Notes under the pieces: model-generated
What the model saw: only the letters and a program-made list of their open reading frames with translations
Told to the model about the DNA's origin: nothing
Database searches by the model: none
Assembly: GCA_029851415.1 (NCBI GenBank)
Contig: CM056742.1
Location: 55,158,954-55,222,953 of the forward strand
Direction of reading: 5' to 3'
Length of the DNA stretch: 64,000 nt
Source: Eretmocerus hayati
Lineage: Eukaryota > Arthropoda > Insecta > Hymenoptera > Aphelinidae
Made by a program: the position numbers and the translations under genes
Part shown: positions 11,730 through 20,971 of the stretch, one piece after another
Numbering within the stretch: position 1 is the first letter of the stretch
How the letters are laid out: each line of letters begins with the position of its first letter

Positions 11730-11873
11730 AATACTATATTATGACACTGCACGTAGATGGGTAGTTTTGTACGAAGGATTGTTTATGGCACGAGCGAAGC
11801 GAGTGCTATAAATCCTTCGTAATAAAACTACCCATCTGCACGCAGTTTCATATGATATTTTATAACACGAGAA
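11730..11873. mobile_element. Palindromic MITE-like element, copy 1
   Basis: A nearly perfect 144-bp palindrome. The left arm contains CTGCACGTAGATGGGTAGTT and TACGAAGGATT; the right arm has their complements, AATCCTTCGTA and AACTACCCATCTGCACGCAG. The arms meet at GGCACGAGCGAAGCGAGTGC. There is no coding capacity. The size, full-length inverted symmetry and presence of a second copy at 15,871 fit a MITE. As RNA or single-stranded DNA it would form one long hairpin. Confidence 0.8.
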
Positions 11874-14800
11874 TCCAAAAGTCATGTTCAAAATTGCGAT
11901 TTTTAGGTTAGAATGCTATAAACAATTCTACAGGTGATGGTGCCGTCGACGCGGACGTCGGCACTGCATCTCACTCCGAATATCGACTCTTTAGCAAAGA
12001 ACGTCTCATAAATTTCAAATCATCACTCAGCTAACATTCTCAACTCTCTGGTAATCATGACTTGTGCGGACCAATACCGGATGTACAGACGCCCGTTTTC
12101 AAAACGCCCTCACTCCAGAATCTTGGCAAAGCCGAGGGTGGTTGGCACGGCTGACGCATCCCTAGCCCACTGTACCCCTTCACCAGAGTGTGCAGAAAAG
12201 TTGCATTCTTTGATGGACAACAATATTCTACTGAAATTAGCCAGGGCAAAATACGTAATTCTCAAGCAGATAACGCAAAATTGCATTGCGAGTGTATCTT
12301 AAATGGGAGATTATGTGCTCCTACGGATTCTGAGGTCGTTTACGATGATCATAGAGTACAAGCCCATTATGAGGCTAAAAAAGCCATCTTTCCCAGGATT
12401 GTTGGGGCCAAAACGTTTGGAGCGGATCTTAGCCCACGTGCATGAGGTCCCGTGCTCCATCGATGGCGATTGTATTCGTGACATCGCATCTGAAAATCTT
12501 GTTGAATCGATGCAATCGATGGTGGAAATGAAGGAAAATCCAATCGTCATGAAACCCAAGTAGAACCAAAAGAATTTATCACTCCTCGATTCGTCTCCAG
12601 GAACTAACACACATTCTAATGGGAGTTGTCCGAGTAAAATATCAGATGATCATTTTCCGTGGGAATTGACATTTCGGGGTCACTCTATAGTATTGGGTAG
12701 GATCGTAATATCGCCAATATTTAATGTGGCGATGATCGGTCATTACATTATTTTTCAAGGTGACAACTTGGAGTGTAAATAACCCAAATACAACACCTTA
12801 TATCAGCATAGCGTGGACATCACGATAGATCGTTCGGTATGATTCATGTTTTGGTGAATGCTCAAAAGATTCAAGACAATTCATTGGACGCCTTCGGGAG
12901 AGAAAGGTATGAACCACCCTGCGAAATTCGGGATATCATTGAGTTTCTTCGCATGAGCTGTTGTCAAATAACCATTTTTGATTGAAGATTAGCGTGGAGA
13001 TATCAGAGTTACATTGGAGGGATTTGGAAATGAGGACTGATTTAGAAGTTCGAGATATGTTGAGCAACCATTCCAGATTTTCAAGTCATTCTGTATGGGT
13101 CACATAAAACAATATTCATGAGAGAGTTCGAAACCTTGAACCGATGATCTCAGAAGTGCATTATGTGAGTCTCATTCCATCCGCGCAAAGAATGTCTACG
13201 CTTTGTGTAGAACGAGGATCTCTGGCTCAGACGATAACCCTCTGCGGACCGTACGATGAATTAAATTACTCAAGTATCATAGTAGAGTCGGGACAGAAAC
13301 GTTATTCTGACGGTGTTGGCTGAATTATTGTACCATCGTTTCATTTCACCGATTCTTTCCATAGATTCATCGCATATCATAGATTTATTCCATCAGCTGT
13401 CCGCAGTCCCCGGAAAATTGGTCTGGCAGCGCTGTAGCATTCAAATCTTCATCAATCTCTGGAATAGGTCCCATACTTGCGTTTTCTCCCATTCTGATAG
13501 CAACTAAGCTGCAATTATCCGATCGATCCCAAGAAAGTCCAACATCGTTGCAATGAGATATGCATTGATGTCATCCCAGGAGGAGAGATACCGAATTCCT
13601 TTTAGATCCGGGATCGCGAGAACTCTTGAAGTGATGATTATTATCAAGCCGATAGTCGTCCGTTGACCTTGAAATCATTGCGCACATACTAAAAAATCCC
13701 ACCTCCCTCCGTATCACGTTCTTGTCTCATTGAAGAGAACCACGTAATTTGAATGGGCCTGTCATCAACTTCCAACTTCAGCTTGAATTCAGCTATCCCA
13801 AATAGATGGCGGGAGAGATTATTTGTAATGAACAGATTGAATCTCTTAATTCAGTCTTCCAGAGAGTTTAGATTGACAAAGCCTGACTTTTGTTTGTGAC
13901 CCATACTCTCCTCTTGAGACCCCCTGTGGGTTTGAATTCAGCAGACATCTTTCGGATACTAATCCGCCATCCTTCTGAGAGTTTTGTAGATTCCTCTGTA
14001 CATCATATTATTCACATGATTTCCATCGAAGTTTCCCTTAACAAGTAATAGCTGTATTGAATCGATCCCGAATCGATGGAAGAACCATCGAAGTCCGTCT
14101 GTATTAGTCAAATAGTGAACCAGTTGTGATCAAGGTAAGCCATTTAGAAATGTTCTTTCGAGGAGATGAGTCATTTGATTCTTATATCCAATATCTCTAC
14201 AGCGCTATCGCTTCTGGCAGTGGTCTCTGCAGCGTGAAGAAAATATTGACAGTCTCATAAATATTCCTGGGATCAGCATACTCAATCTTGCTCCCGTTTT
14301 GACCGTAGAGTGCAACAACTGATGACCTCAAGTTTTCATCTCATATGATGAAAAACATTCAATGACTATCCATCTGATCTGAGCTGTCGAGAGTCAGTAC
14401 AGCGGCAATATTGAAGCTTCTGCATGGTTCAATACACTGAGTTAATCAATCTAGAGACATGGAAGTTTTATGCAATGCAAAGGTTTATCTGTCCTTGTCG
14501 TGCGCAGGGGGAATCATCAAGTTTTACAGACATGGTACTTTTTTCGTCTACAACCATCACACATACACTGTTTCAAAGAAACGTAATATGAAAGTTTGAG
14601 CGATTAATTTTTTGGCCGATTCTCCCGCGAAATGGTCAGATCCTCCAAATCGCTGCCCCCTAGATTTTCAAAAGCATTCACCACATCCTCGGCAGAGATG
14701 ATTGACTGACATAGCCAAAGAGCCTCAGAGATTCGCATACAAGAATTGAACCAACACCTTCACTGACAGAATTATAATGGACGGTCCTCTTAGATGTGCA

Positions 14801-15870
14801 ACAGGGATACAATCGGTGGATTCAACTTGATATGATTCTCCACCAGAAAAACATCTCTCGCTTACAGGGGCGAAAATACGCTGCTGAAAGGGATTAGCCG
14901 ATTCCTTTCTCGGGTGAAAGTTGTGGATTCTCATGTATACAAAGACATTGAAATGATCTCTCCCCACTCAGCGAACTTCATTGATACATAGAATCCTTTG
15001 GAGGGTTTTACAGGCACTTCACCAGTACTTGATATATTGGATATTTTTTGTTAACATGGATATTACGATTCGACGATCAAACGAAGATGAGTGAGATAGA
15101 TTAGCGAGAGATTATCGGAGAGGATCAGATATGTTTCAGGAGATTCCACGGGAAGTCCCCTGGAGGAAATTCTTTGAAAGAATAAAGAGTTTTTCTCCTA
15201 AAAATGTCGGTTCTAGTCAATTTTTCCTCTCAAAAATGTCCACTCGTCAAGATGGAACTTGCACCACGCCAATCCATTCGCCGAGATTCCTCGATTGTTG
15301 ACAACTTTTTTAGTCAACGCCCGATAGACCCACCAGTAATGGTCTCTTTGGTTCACCTTCCATATTTGTCAGTTTTGCACTTTGTACCTTTAGATTATTT
15401 TCGATTCCTTCAGTGTATTTGTTCCCGAATTACGACCTTAAGGAATGGAGATGTCAACATATCCAAGAAATAGTTCCCGTCATTTCGATATACCCCCCTC
15501 GTAACTCACCGTTGGAACTTCGGACGACCTGAGTAACGATTCTCCTGCAATCAACTATTGATTGATGAATACGATGTTTTGATTCAGTTCGGTACTATTT
15601 TATTCGTTCATTTTTATTTTCATCAGGAATTTACGGTCCATTAGATTATTTCACGAACATTTTCACAAGAAAAATTATGCAAAAGTATATGACACAACTA
15701 GTGCAAGAGGGTAATTTTCAGCGCAAGTTGACACACGAGTGGGAGAAGTTAATATTTATGCACTCATTGGAACTACTCGCACAGCTAGGAGAACACGTTC
15801 ATGCATGCTTGCATCGTCTTTTGACATCGTATTTTGGAACTGTGCGTGAATGAAAACTCATCGGGATGAA
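11874..15870. other. 4 kb without a recognised gene; possible decayed coding sequence
   Basis: No repeat seen elsewhere in the window occurs here. Medium-length open frames lie on both strands (plus near 12,057-12,563 and 12,990-13,500; minus near 12,311-12,650, 13,330-14,070, 14,200-14,600 and 14,725-14,967), some continuing past single stops or apparent frameshifts. I recognise no domain, and overlapping frames on opposite strands are about equally open, so chance is a serious alternative. An old broken gene or integrated foreign DNA is possible but not shown. Confidence 0.35.
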
Positions 15871-15996
15871 AATATTATATTATGATACTGCACGTAGATG
15901 GGTAGTTTTATACGGAGGACTTTTTGTGGCACGAGCAAAGCAAGTGCTATGAGTCCTTCGTACTCATCTGCACGCAGTCTCATACGATATTTTATA
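15871..15996. mobile_element. Palindromic MITE-like element, copy 2
   Basis: Same palindrome as at 11,730-11,873, again centred on GGCACGAGC...AGTGCTATGA. The right arm has lost about 15 bp (the AATAAAACTACCC part) between CCTTCGTA and CTCATCTGCACG. Its right end passes directly into the 3' end of an R1-like retrotransposon at 15,997, so one of the two was inserted at or within the other. Confidence 0.8.
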
Positions 15997-16236
15997 CCCC
16001 AACAGTTCCGGGCTGGAATCCGCATCGATACGGCCATCCGAACCGGGTTAACCCTCTCTTCCTTCCCCGTTGGCGCCGGCCATTGGACAAGAAAGAGATC
16101 CACCAACTTACCAATCCGGCCCCGGGACCGCGTGAGCATTGCTTCAGGACCGGTGGCGTCTTGCGCTCAGGCTCGAGCGTCTCTCTCCTCGCGACTCGCA
16201 GGTGTTGTTTCTCCTTCTTCGATCATCTTCCTACTA
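15997..16236 (-). mobile_element. R1-like retrotransposon copy 2, distal 3' untranslated part
   Basis: This segment matches 18,130-18,345 of copy 1 over its length, sharing GGCTGGGATCCGCATCGATACGG-type sequence, CCCCGGGACCGCGTGAGCAT and GACTCGCAGGT. Read on the minus strand it is the distal 3' region of the element, ending CTGTTGGGG at the MITE. Homology stops at about 16,236, where a foldback element begins, and resumes at about 17,155. Confidence 0.75.
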
Positions 16237-17154
16237 ATTATGAAGATATAATTTCTTCGGTCTTCGCGAGTTAAAGTCAGCAGATATTGCCGACGTTTTT
16301 GGCATCAATCGAGAATGAATTTTACTCAATTCTCGCTCAATGCACCTTTAGAGCCTCGTATGGTTCCGAGGATGCATCTAAAGGATTTTGATGGGAAGGA
16401 ATGAAAAGTAAAGATGAGAAATGAGAAACTATATGAAGAAATTTTGGATTCTACGCTGATGTTATGCGTGTTTCGCCCTTCTCTCATTGCTCGGGCTTTT
16501 CAAAGTGGTGGGAGAGCAATAAAAGTTCACCACTGACACGCGGCTCAAGTGGCCGAATGTTCGATGGTTTGGACGCCGTTATATACGAAAGTTCATCTTC
16601 GTTAAGCGCTTGCGAGAAAGGTCATTTTATCCGCTATTTCCATTTGATTTCTCAACATTTTTACTTTGGCAGCTCTTCGGCCTTCTGCCGGAGATATATG
16701 TAATTAATTTTGACACTCGATCGAGGATGAACTTTCGTATATAAGGGCGTCCAAACCATCGAATATTCGGCCACTTGAGCCGCGTGTCAGTGGTGAACTT
16801 TCATTGCTCTTCCACCACTTTGAAAAGCCCGAGCAATGAGAGAAGGGTGAAACACGCATAACATCAGCGTAGAATCCAAAATTTTTTGATGAAGTTTCTT
16901 ATTTCTCATCTTTACTTTTCATTCCTTTCCATCAAAATCCTTTAGATGCATCCTCGGAACCATACGAGGCTCGAAAGGTGCATTGATCGAGAATTCAGTA
17001 AAATCCATTCTCGATTGATGCCAAAAACGTCAGCAATATCTGCTGACTTTAACTCGCAAAGACCGAAAAAATTATATCTTCATAATTTGAAATTCCCGCG
17101 AGTGATAAATACGATATCCGATCATATCGATCGAGTGTCAAAATTAATTACATA
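16237..17154. mobile_element. 0.9-kb foldback element inserted in R1 copy 2
   Basis: A large inverted repeat. The left arm, from TTATGAAGATATAATTTCTT at about 16,241 to about 16,600, is mirrored by the right arm from about 16,728 to 17,092 (ending GAAAAAATTATATCTTCATAA). Arms of some 360 bp are highly similar and contain matching landmarks such as AAGTCAGCAGATATTGC and its complement. The centre (about 16,600-16,728) includes ATGTAATTAATTTTGACACT at 16,697, whose reverse complement forms the extreme right end at about 17,134-17,153. No coding capacity is apparent. The high arm identity suggests it is younger than the 2.3-4.1 kb foldback. Confidence 0.8.
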
Positions 17155-17966
17155 ATTCCTCCTACTCTTTAGTCTTCTTTCTTCTCTCTTCTTCCTTCTT
17201 TTTTCCCTCTTCAATCCATCATATTCCTCCTGGAACCATTTGGAATTCTTCTGTTTGAATCGTCAGACTCACTGTAATTCGCCCGCTTCGAGGCGCCTCA
17301 CTTCCCTCTCTCGTCCTTACGGGTCATCGCCAGCTTGATGTATCTGGTGACTCTATCCCATGTCTCCTGGTTGCGGAGCAAGTGCGGGACGAGATTCTCA
17401 GGTGCCAGTTGAGCACCCAGCCATTCATCTAACTCGGCGCGCTCTCTTTGAGTGTCGTTGCACGTGAACAGGGCGTGTTCAGCATCATCCCAGTTGTCCC
17501 CGCATGACTGACATGCTGGGGATGTTCTCTTCTTGGACCGGGTCAGATAGGCACCGAAGCAACCGTGGTCACTCAGTGCTTGCGTCGTCCAGTAATCTAT
17601 CTCTCCGTGGGTGCGTTCCGCCCGCTTGGTTACGTCGAGGATCAGCCGATACCTCCATCAGCCATCTGCAAATGGCGAATCCCACTCAGTTTGCCACTGA
17701 TCATGGGTGGTTGCCTTCTCGTTGTCGCGGATGATCTCCTTCGTCGTTGGGGTGAGCACTCATTCGGCTCCGATCACTTTTTGCCGGTCCCAGATTCTCA
17801 CTCGCTCCGCGACGAGCAAGTGGATGGGTGGCATCCCCGCCAACACGCAAGCTGCGTCTCCAGACACGGGGCGGTAGCCACGAATGCTCCTCAGAGCCGC
17901 TCTCCGGTGGACAACCCCCACCCTCATCTTCGATCGATGACGGCCTTCTCTACTTTCTTTCCCCGT
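17155..17966 (-). pseudogene. R1-like retrotransposon copy 2, 3' UTR start and C-terminal ORF2 fragment
   Basis: Nucleotide-level copy of 18,390-19,150 on the same strand. It keeps the stretch encoding the C-terminal CCHC zinc knuckle (around 17,495-17,525) and the conserved upstream region, but has in-frame stops and indels, so no continuous frame remains. The 5' truncation lies near 17,966, where homology with copy 1 ends at CTTTCCCC. Everything encoding the reverse transcriptase is absent. Such 5' truncation is usual for non-LTR elements that stop early during target-primed reverse transcription. It is interrupted in its 3' untranslated part by the foldback element at 16,237-17,154. Confidence 0.75.
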
Positions 17967-18003
17967 CTCTCTCTTTTTTTCTAATTTTTTTTTTTATTTT
18001 TTC
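17967..18003. repeat. Pyrimidine/T-rich tract; possible A tail of R1 copy 1
   Basis: CT-rich, then T-rich sequence with two long T runs. On the minus strand it reads as an A-rich tail and lies exactly between the 5' truncation of R1 copy 2 and the sequence downstream of copy 1, so it is a candidate 3' tail of copy 1. On the plus strand it resembles a 3' splice acceptor (CTAAT, T run, CAG at about 18,005), probably by coincidence. Confidence 0.5.
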
Positions 18004-18033
18004 TCAGGTGGTTGTAGGGCGAGAAACGCTGCA

Positions 18034-18076
18034 AGAAGCAGAAGGGTTGCTGCCGGGAAGCAACCCTTTTGCTTCT
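18034..18076. other. Strong perfect-stem hairpin in R1 3' region
   Basis: AGAAGCAGAAGGGTTGCT is followed after a 6-7 nt loop by AAGCAACCCTTTTGCTTCT, giving a stem of about 18 pairs with one mismatch. It lies between the proposed A tail and the C14 run. If the R1 transcript runs to the A tail, it would be a 3'-end RNA structure; non-LTR elements often use 3' structures for recognition by their reverse transcriptase. That role is inference. Confidence 0.7.
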
Positions 18077-18115
18077 CCGGGTTGGTGAGGTCTCGTCCAA
18101 TACGGCTTGTCCGTG

Positions 18116-18129
18116 CCCCCCCCCCCCCC
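18116..18129. repeat. C14 homopolymer
   Basis: Fourteen C in a row on the plus strand (G14 in the sense of the R1 element) immediately 3' of the CTGTTGGGG end shared with copy 2, where only four G are present. It is either an expanded terminal G run or slippage within the 3' untranslated region. Confidence 0.9.
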
Positions 18130-18487
18130 AACAGTACCGGGCTGGGATCCGCATCGATACGGCCATCCCTTCCGATTAAGACCCTCTTTTCCTTCTCCGT
18201 TGGCATCAGCCATTGGACGAGGGAGAGATCCACCGAACTTACCGATCCGGCCCCGGGACCGCGTGAGCATTACTTCAGGACCGACGGCGCGGCGTCTCGC
18301 GCTCTAGATGGAGCGGCTGTCTCTTCAAGACTCGCAGGTCTTGTTCCTCTTTCCTTGGTCTTTTCCCTGCTCTTCATCCTTCTTTCTTCGATCTTCTCTC
18401 TTCTCTTTTCTTTCTTCTTCCTTCCCTCTTCAAAGCATCATGTTCCTCCTCGGAAAATTGGGACCTCTTTTGTTCCAGTTGACAGAC

Positions 18488-19066
18488 TCACTCTATTTCG
18501 CCTGCTTTGAGGCGCCTCACTTCCCTCTCTTGCTCCTCCTTGCGGGTCATCACCAGCTTGATGTAACCGGTGAGTCTTTCCCATGTCTCCTGGTTGCGGA
18601 GCAAGTACGGGACGAGATTCTCAGGTGTTAGTTGAGCACCCAGCCATTCATCCAGCTCGGCGCGCTCTCTTCGCGTGTCACTGCACTTGAACAGGGCATG
18701 CTCAGCATCATCCCAGTCGTCCCCGCATAACTGGCATGCTGGGGTTGTCCTCTTCTTGAATCTGGTTAGATAGGAACCGAAGCAACCATAATCGCTCAGT
18801 GCCTGAGTCGTCCAGTAGTCCATCTCTCCGTAGGAACGTTCCGCCCACTTGGCTACGTCACGGATCAACCGATGCGTCCATCTGCCATTCGCAAATGGCG
18901 AATCCCATTCAGTTTGCCACTGTTCGAGGGTGGTCTCCTTTTCGTTGTCGCGGATGATTTCCTTCATCGTCGGAGTGAGTACTCGTTCGGCTCCGATCAC
19001 TCTCTGACGATCCCAGATCCTCACTCGCTCCGCGACGAGCAAGTGGATGGGCGGTGTACTCGCCAA
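18488..19066 (-). pseudogene. R1-like ORF2 C-terminal domain with CCHC knuckle
   Basis: A 192-codon open frame continuing the reverse transcriptase gene after a frameshift. It begins with a conserved PPIHLLVAERVRI segment, then an alpha-helical stretch, DYGCFGSYLTRF, and the knuckle TPACQLCGDDWDDAEHALFK followed by Cys (C-x2-C-x8-H-x4-C). This arrangement is found after the reverse transcriptase in R1-clade elements, where the knuckle is thought to bind nucleic acid. It ends with a basic, Glu/Arg-rich tail and a stop at 18,488. The first Met is not a true start; it is simply the first start codon after the frameshift. The 3' untranslated region follows. Confidence 0.8.
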
Positions 19067-20303
19067 TACGTGAGCCGCATCTCCACGGTGCGGTAGGCAC
19101 GGATACTTCTCAGGGCCGCTCTCCGGTGGATAGGCCCCAACCTCTTCTCAATAATGGTCTTCTCTGCTCTCTTTCCCCACACGGGCGCACCGTAGAGCAT
19201 GATAGAGGTGCTGACGGTGTTGAGAAGTGCGCGCCTCTCTCCCTCGGGTCCCCCGATATTCGGCATCAGCCGCTGAAGCGCCGCACCGACCCTGCTCGCT
19301 TTCTGGGCGGCCTCCTGGATGTGCTTCTTGAACGACCACTTGTCGTCAAGCCATACGCCGAGGTTTTTCAGCTCCGTCTTGCGTGGGATCTCTTGCCCGT
19401 TGATGTAAAAGTGGGGCAAGTCAAACTTCCTGCGTATCGTGACAACGATTGCTTCGCACTTCTTTACAGCAAGCTCCGGGAGCCTGCTGATCATCCACTC
19501 GTAGACTCGGGCCAGCGCCCTATTTGCGCGTCTGCCCAAGAGTTCCTCGTTGTCGGCCCAGACTATGAGTCCCGCGTCGTCCGCAAAAACCACGATTATC
19601 ACTCCTTCGGGCAGTTCGATAGACAGTAGACTGTCGTACTTGGTGATCCAGTTGAACGGCCCGAAAACCGATCCCTGTCCAATTCCGGCGGACAGTTCCC
19701 GAATCTCTTGTCCCTCGTCGGTGTCGTACACGCGTGTCCTGTTTCGCAGATAGTCACTCGTGATGGCTAGTAGATAGGGCGGCACTTGACCTGCTTGAGA
19801 TTGATAGACTCGCTCCCAGCTCGCGCAGTTGAACGCGTTCTTTATGTCCAACGCAATAATGGCACAGAATCCTCCTCTTCCTTGGTATGGATTCCCTACC
19901 GACGGTCGAACCCGTTCTTGGACCTCCTCGATCGCGTGCACAGTGCTTCATCCCTTCCGAAACCCAAACTGCATTGGTGATAGCCCGCCGCTCTCTTCGT
20001 AGGCTTTCTCCACCCTGTTGAGCACCATCCTCTCGTACATTTCCCCGATGTTGTCAAACATGCTGAGGGGGCGTTGACCTCCTTGAGCTTTAGGTATCAG
20101 GACCAGCTTCTGGCGTTTCCACTTGTTCGGGAAAGTTCCCCCGCTCAGACAGATGTTGAAGAGGTCGAGGAGTAAATCTGACTTGTATTTGGAGACCAGT
20201 TTCACAGCCTCGTTTGGAATGCCGTCCAGGCCAGGGGCCTTGCCGTTTGGCAGCCTCTTCGCTGCTATGAGTAGCTCTTGCATAGTGAAGAGTGGAATGG
20301 GGT
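19067..20303 (-). pseudogene. R1-like reverse transcriptase domain, interrupted
   Basis: The reading frame encodes an RNA-dependent DNA polymerase of the non-LTR type. Visible motifs in order are LPNGKAPGLDGIPNE near 20,240, PMQFGFRKG ending at 19,951, IALDIKNAFN with the first catalytic Asp near 19,847, GIGQGSVFGP near 19,670, and FADD with the two catalytic Asp near 19,580. A TGA at 19,948-19,950 breaks the frame just after FRKG; sequence on both sides is in the same frame. A second lesion, a frameshift, lies near 19,070-19,110 where the frame passes to the C-terminal segment. GIGQGSV differs from the common VPQGS form. The protein acts in target-primed reverse transcription in the nucleus, but this copy cannot make it whole. 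Confidence 0.82.
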
Positions 20304-20311
20304 CGTCGAAA

Positions 20312-20781
20312 TTTTGATAGAAGTGAAACAAAATGTGCGTTCAGAACAAGATGAGACAAATGTTATTAGAGAAGAGATACGCAAATCAACGAAAGAATAT
20401 TCAGAAATTTTCCCAGAGGAGTCAACGAGTAAAAATAATTTGAAGGATAAAATAGATGACATACGAGAAAATTCATCTATGAAGAACCAAAATTTGATAT
20501 CCAGGGGAGTCATCAATGAAGAGTTAGAATTCAACAATTTTTCAAGCACCTGCGACCGCTGTTACAGTATATTCGAAGTGAGGAATAATGCGGATTTAAT
20601 TTTGTTCGACAGCCTATGCGGTAATTGTGAAAATAATATTTGCGAAGAGTTATACGAAAGGGTTCAACATGAGGCAGTTTTAGGGAATACTGAAGCCGAT
20701 CTCGAAGAAGATGAGGGCCTAAGCACAAGAGAAATTTCGAATTTCCAAAGGGAATTCTCCCGAAACATCTATGGAGTATAA
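20312..20781 (+). pseudogene. Open frame upstream of gypsy-like RT; acidic, CxxC-containing, family unknown
   Basis: About 156 codons open from the R1 junction to a stop at 20,781; the true start is missing. The product is acidic and Lys/Glu-rich in its first half, then contains TCDRCYSIFEV and, about 20 residues on, DSLCGNCENN, a pair of Cys-x2-Cys motifs that could bind one zinc ion. It is not a retroviral CCHC knuckle (Cys-x2-Cys-x4-His-x4-Cys), so I do not call it gag nucleocapsid. It precedes the reverse transcriptase by about 190 bp containing stops in all readings I checked, and no protease motif (DSG or DTG) was seen. It may be the region between protease and reverse transcriptase or unrelated sequence. 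Confidence 0.4.
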
Positions 20782-20971
20782 TAATGAAATGGATACCCCT
20801 CATATGCAGTCCTCAGAAAAAGGGTGAGCGGAATCGACTGCTGTTGGCCATTCAATACAAGGAAATCCTTGGGATCTCAATTGTGGTCATGAAAAATTTA
20901 ACGGTCATGAATTAGGCATTCGGAGGAATTTATTACAACAGAATACGACTTGTATCACCAATACGGATGGG

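Larger units (their letters stand above)
18116..20303 (-). mobile_element. R1-clade non-LTR retrotransposon, 5'-truncated copy 1
   Basis: The minus strand carries the C-terminal two thirds of an ORF2: reverse transcriptase followed by a C-terminal domain with a CCHC knuckle, then a roughly 370-bp 3' untranslated region. The endonuclease and ORF1 are absent. Recognisable sequence starts near 20,303 (PIPLFTMQELL) within the reverse transcriptase region and abuts gypsy-like sequence. The domain order and the C-x2-C-x8-H-x4-C knuckle are typical of the R1 clade (R1, TRAS, SART, Waldo and relatives). No ribosomal DNA is seen around it, so a non-rDNA member is likely. The 3' end may be at 18,116 or at the A-rich tract near 17,967. 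Confidence 0.8.

Noticed and set aside
11730..11873. Hairpin as a microRNA or tRNA-like gene.
   Set aside because: The whole 144 bp is palindromic and a second copy exists with a deletion, which fits a MITE better. Small-RNA data would be needed to claim processing.
12188..12563. Cysteine-containing fragments including a PC-x4-DC motif that might hint at a secreted or viral protein.
   Set aside because: The motif is short, the frames are broken, and a minus-strand frame of at least 100 codons covers the same bases. No family can be named from this.
15898..16274. Two overlapping plus-strand frames of about 116 codons.
   Set aside because: They run antisense across the MITE and the R1 3' region and have counterparts at 18,082-18,510, so they are shadows of repeated untranslated sequence.
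17985..18010. Textbook-looking 3' splice acceptor on the plus strand.
   Set aside because: No exon with coding potential follows; the tract is better explained as the A tail of a minus-strand retroelement.
20278..20311. Extension of the gypsy-side frame leftward to a TTG at 20,278.
   Set aside because: These bases belong to the minus-strand R1 reverse transcriptase; the junction is near 20,303.
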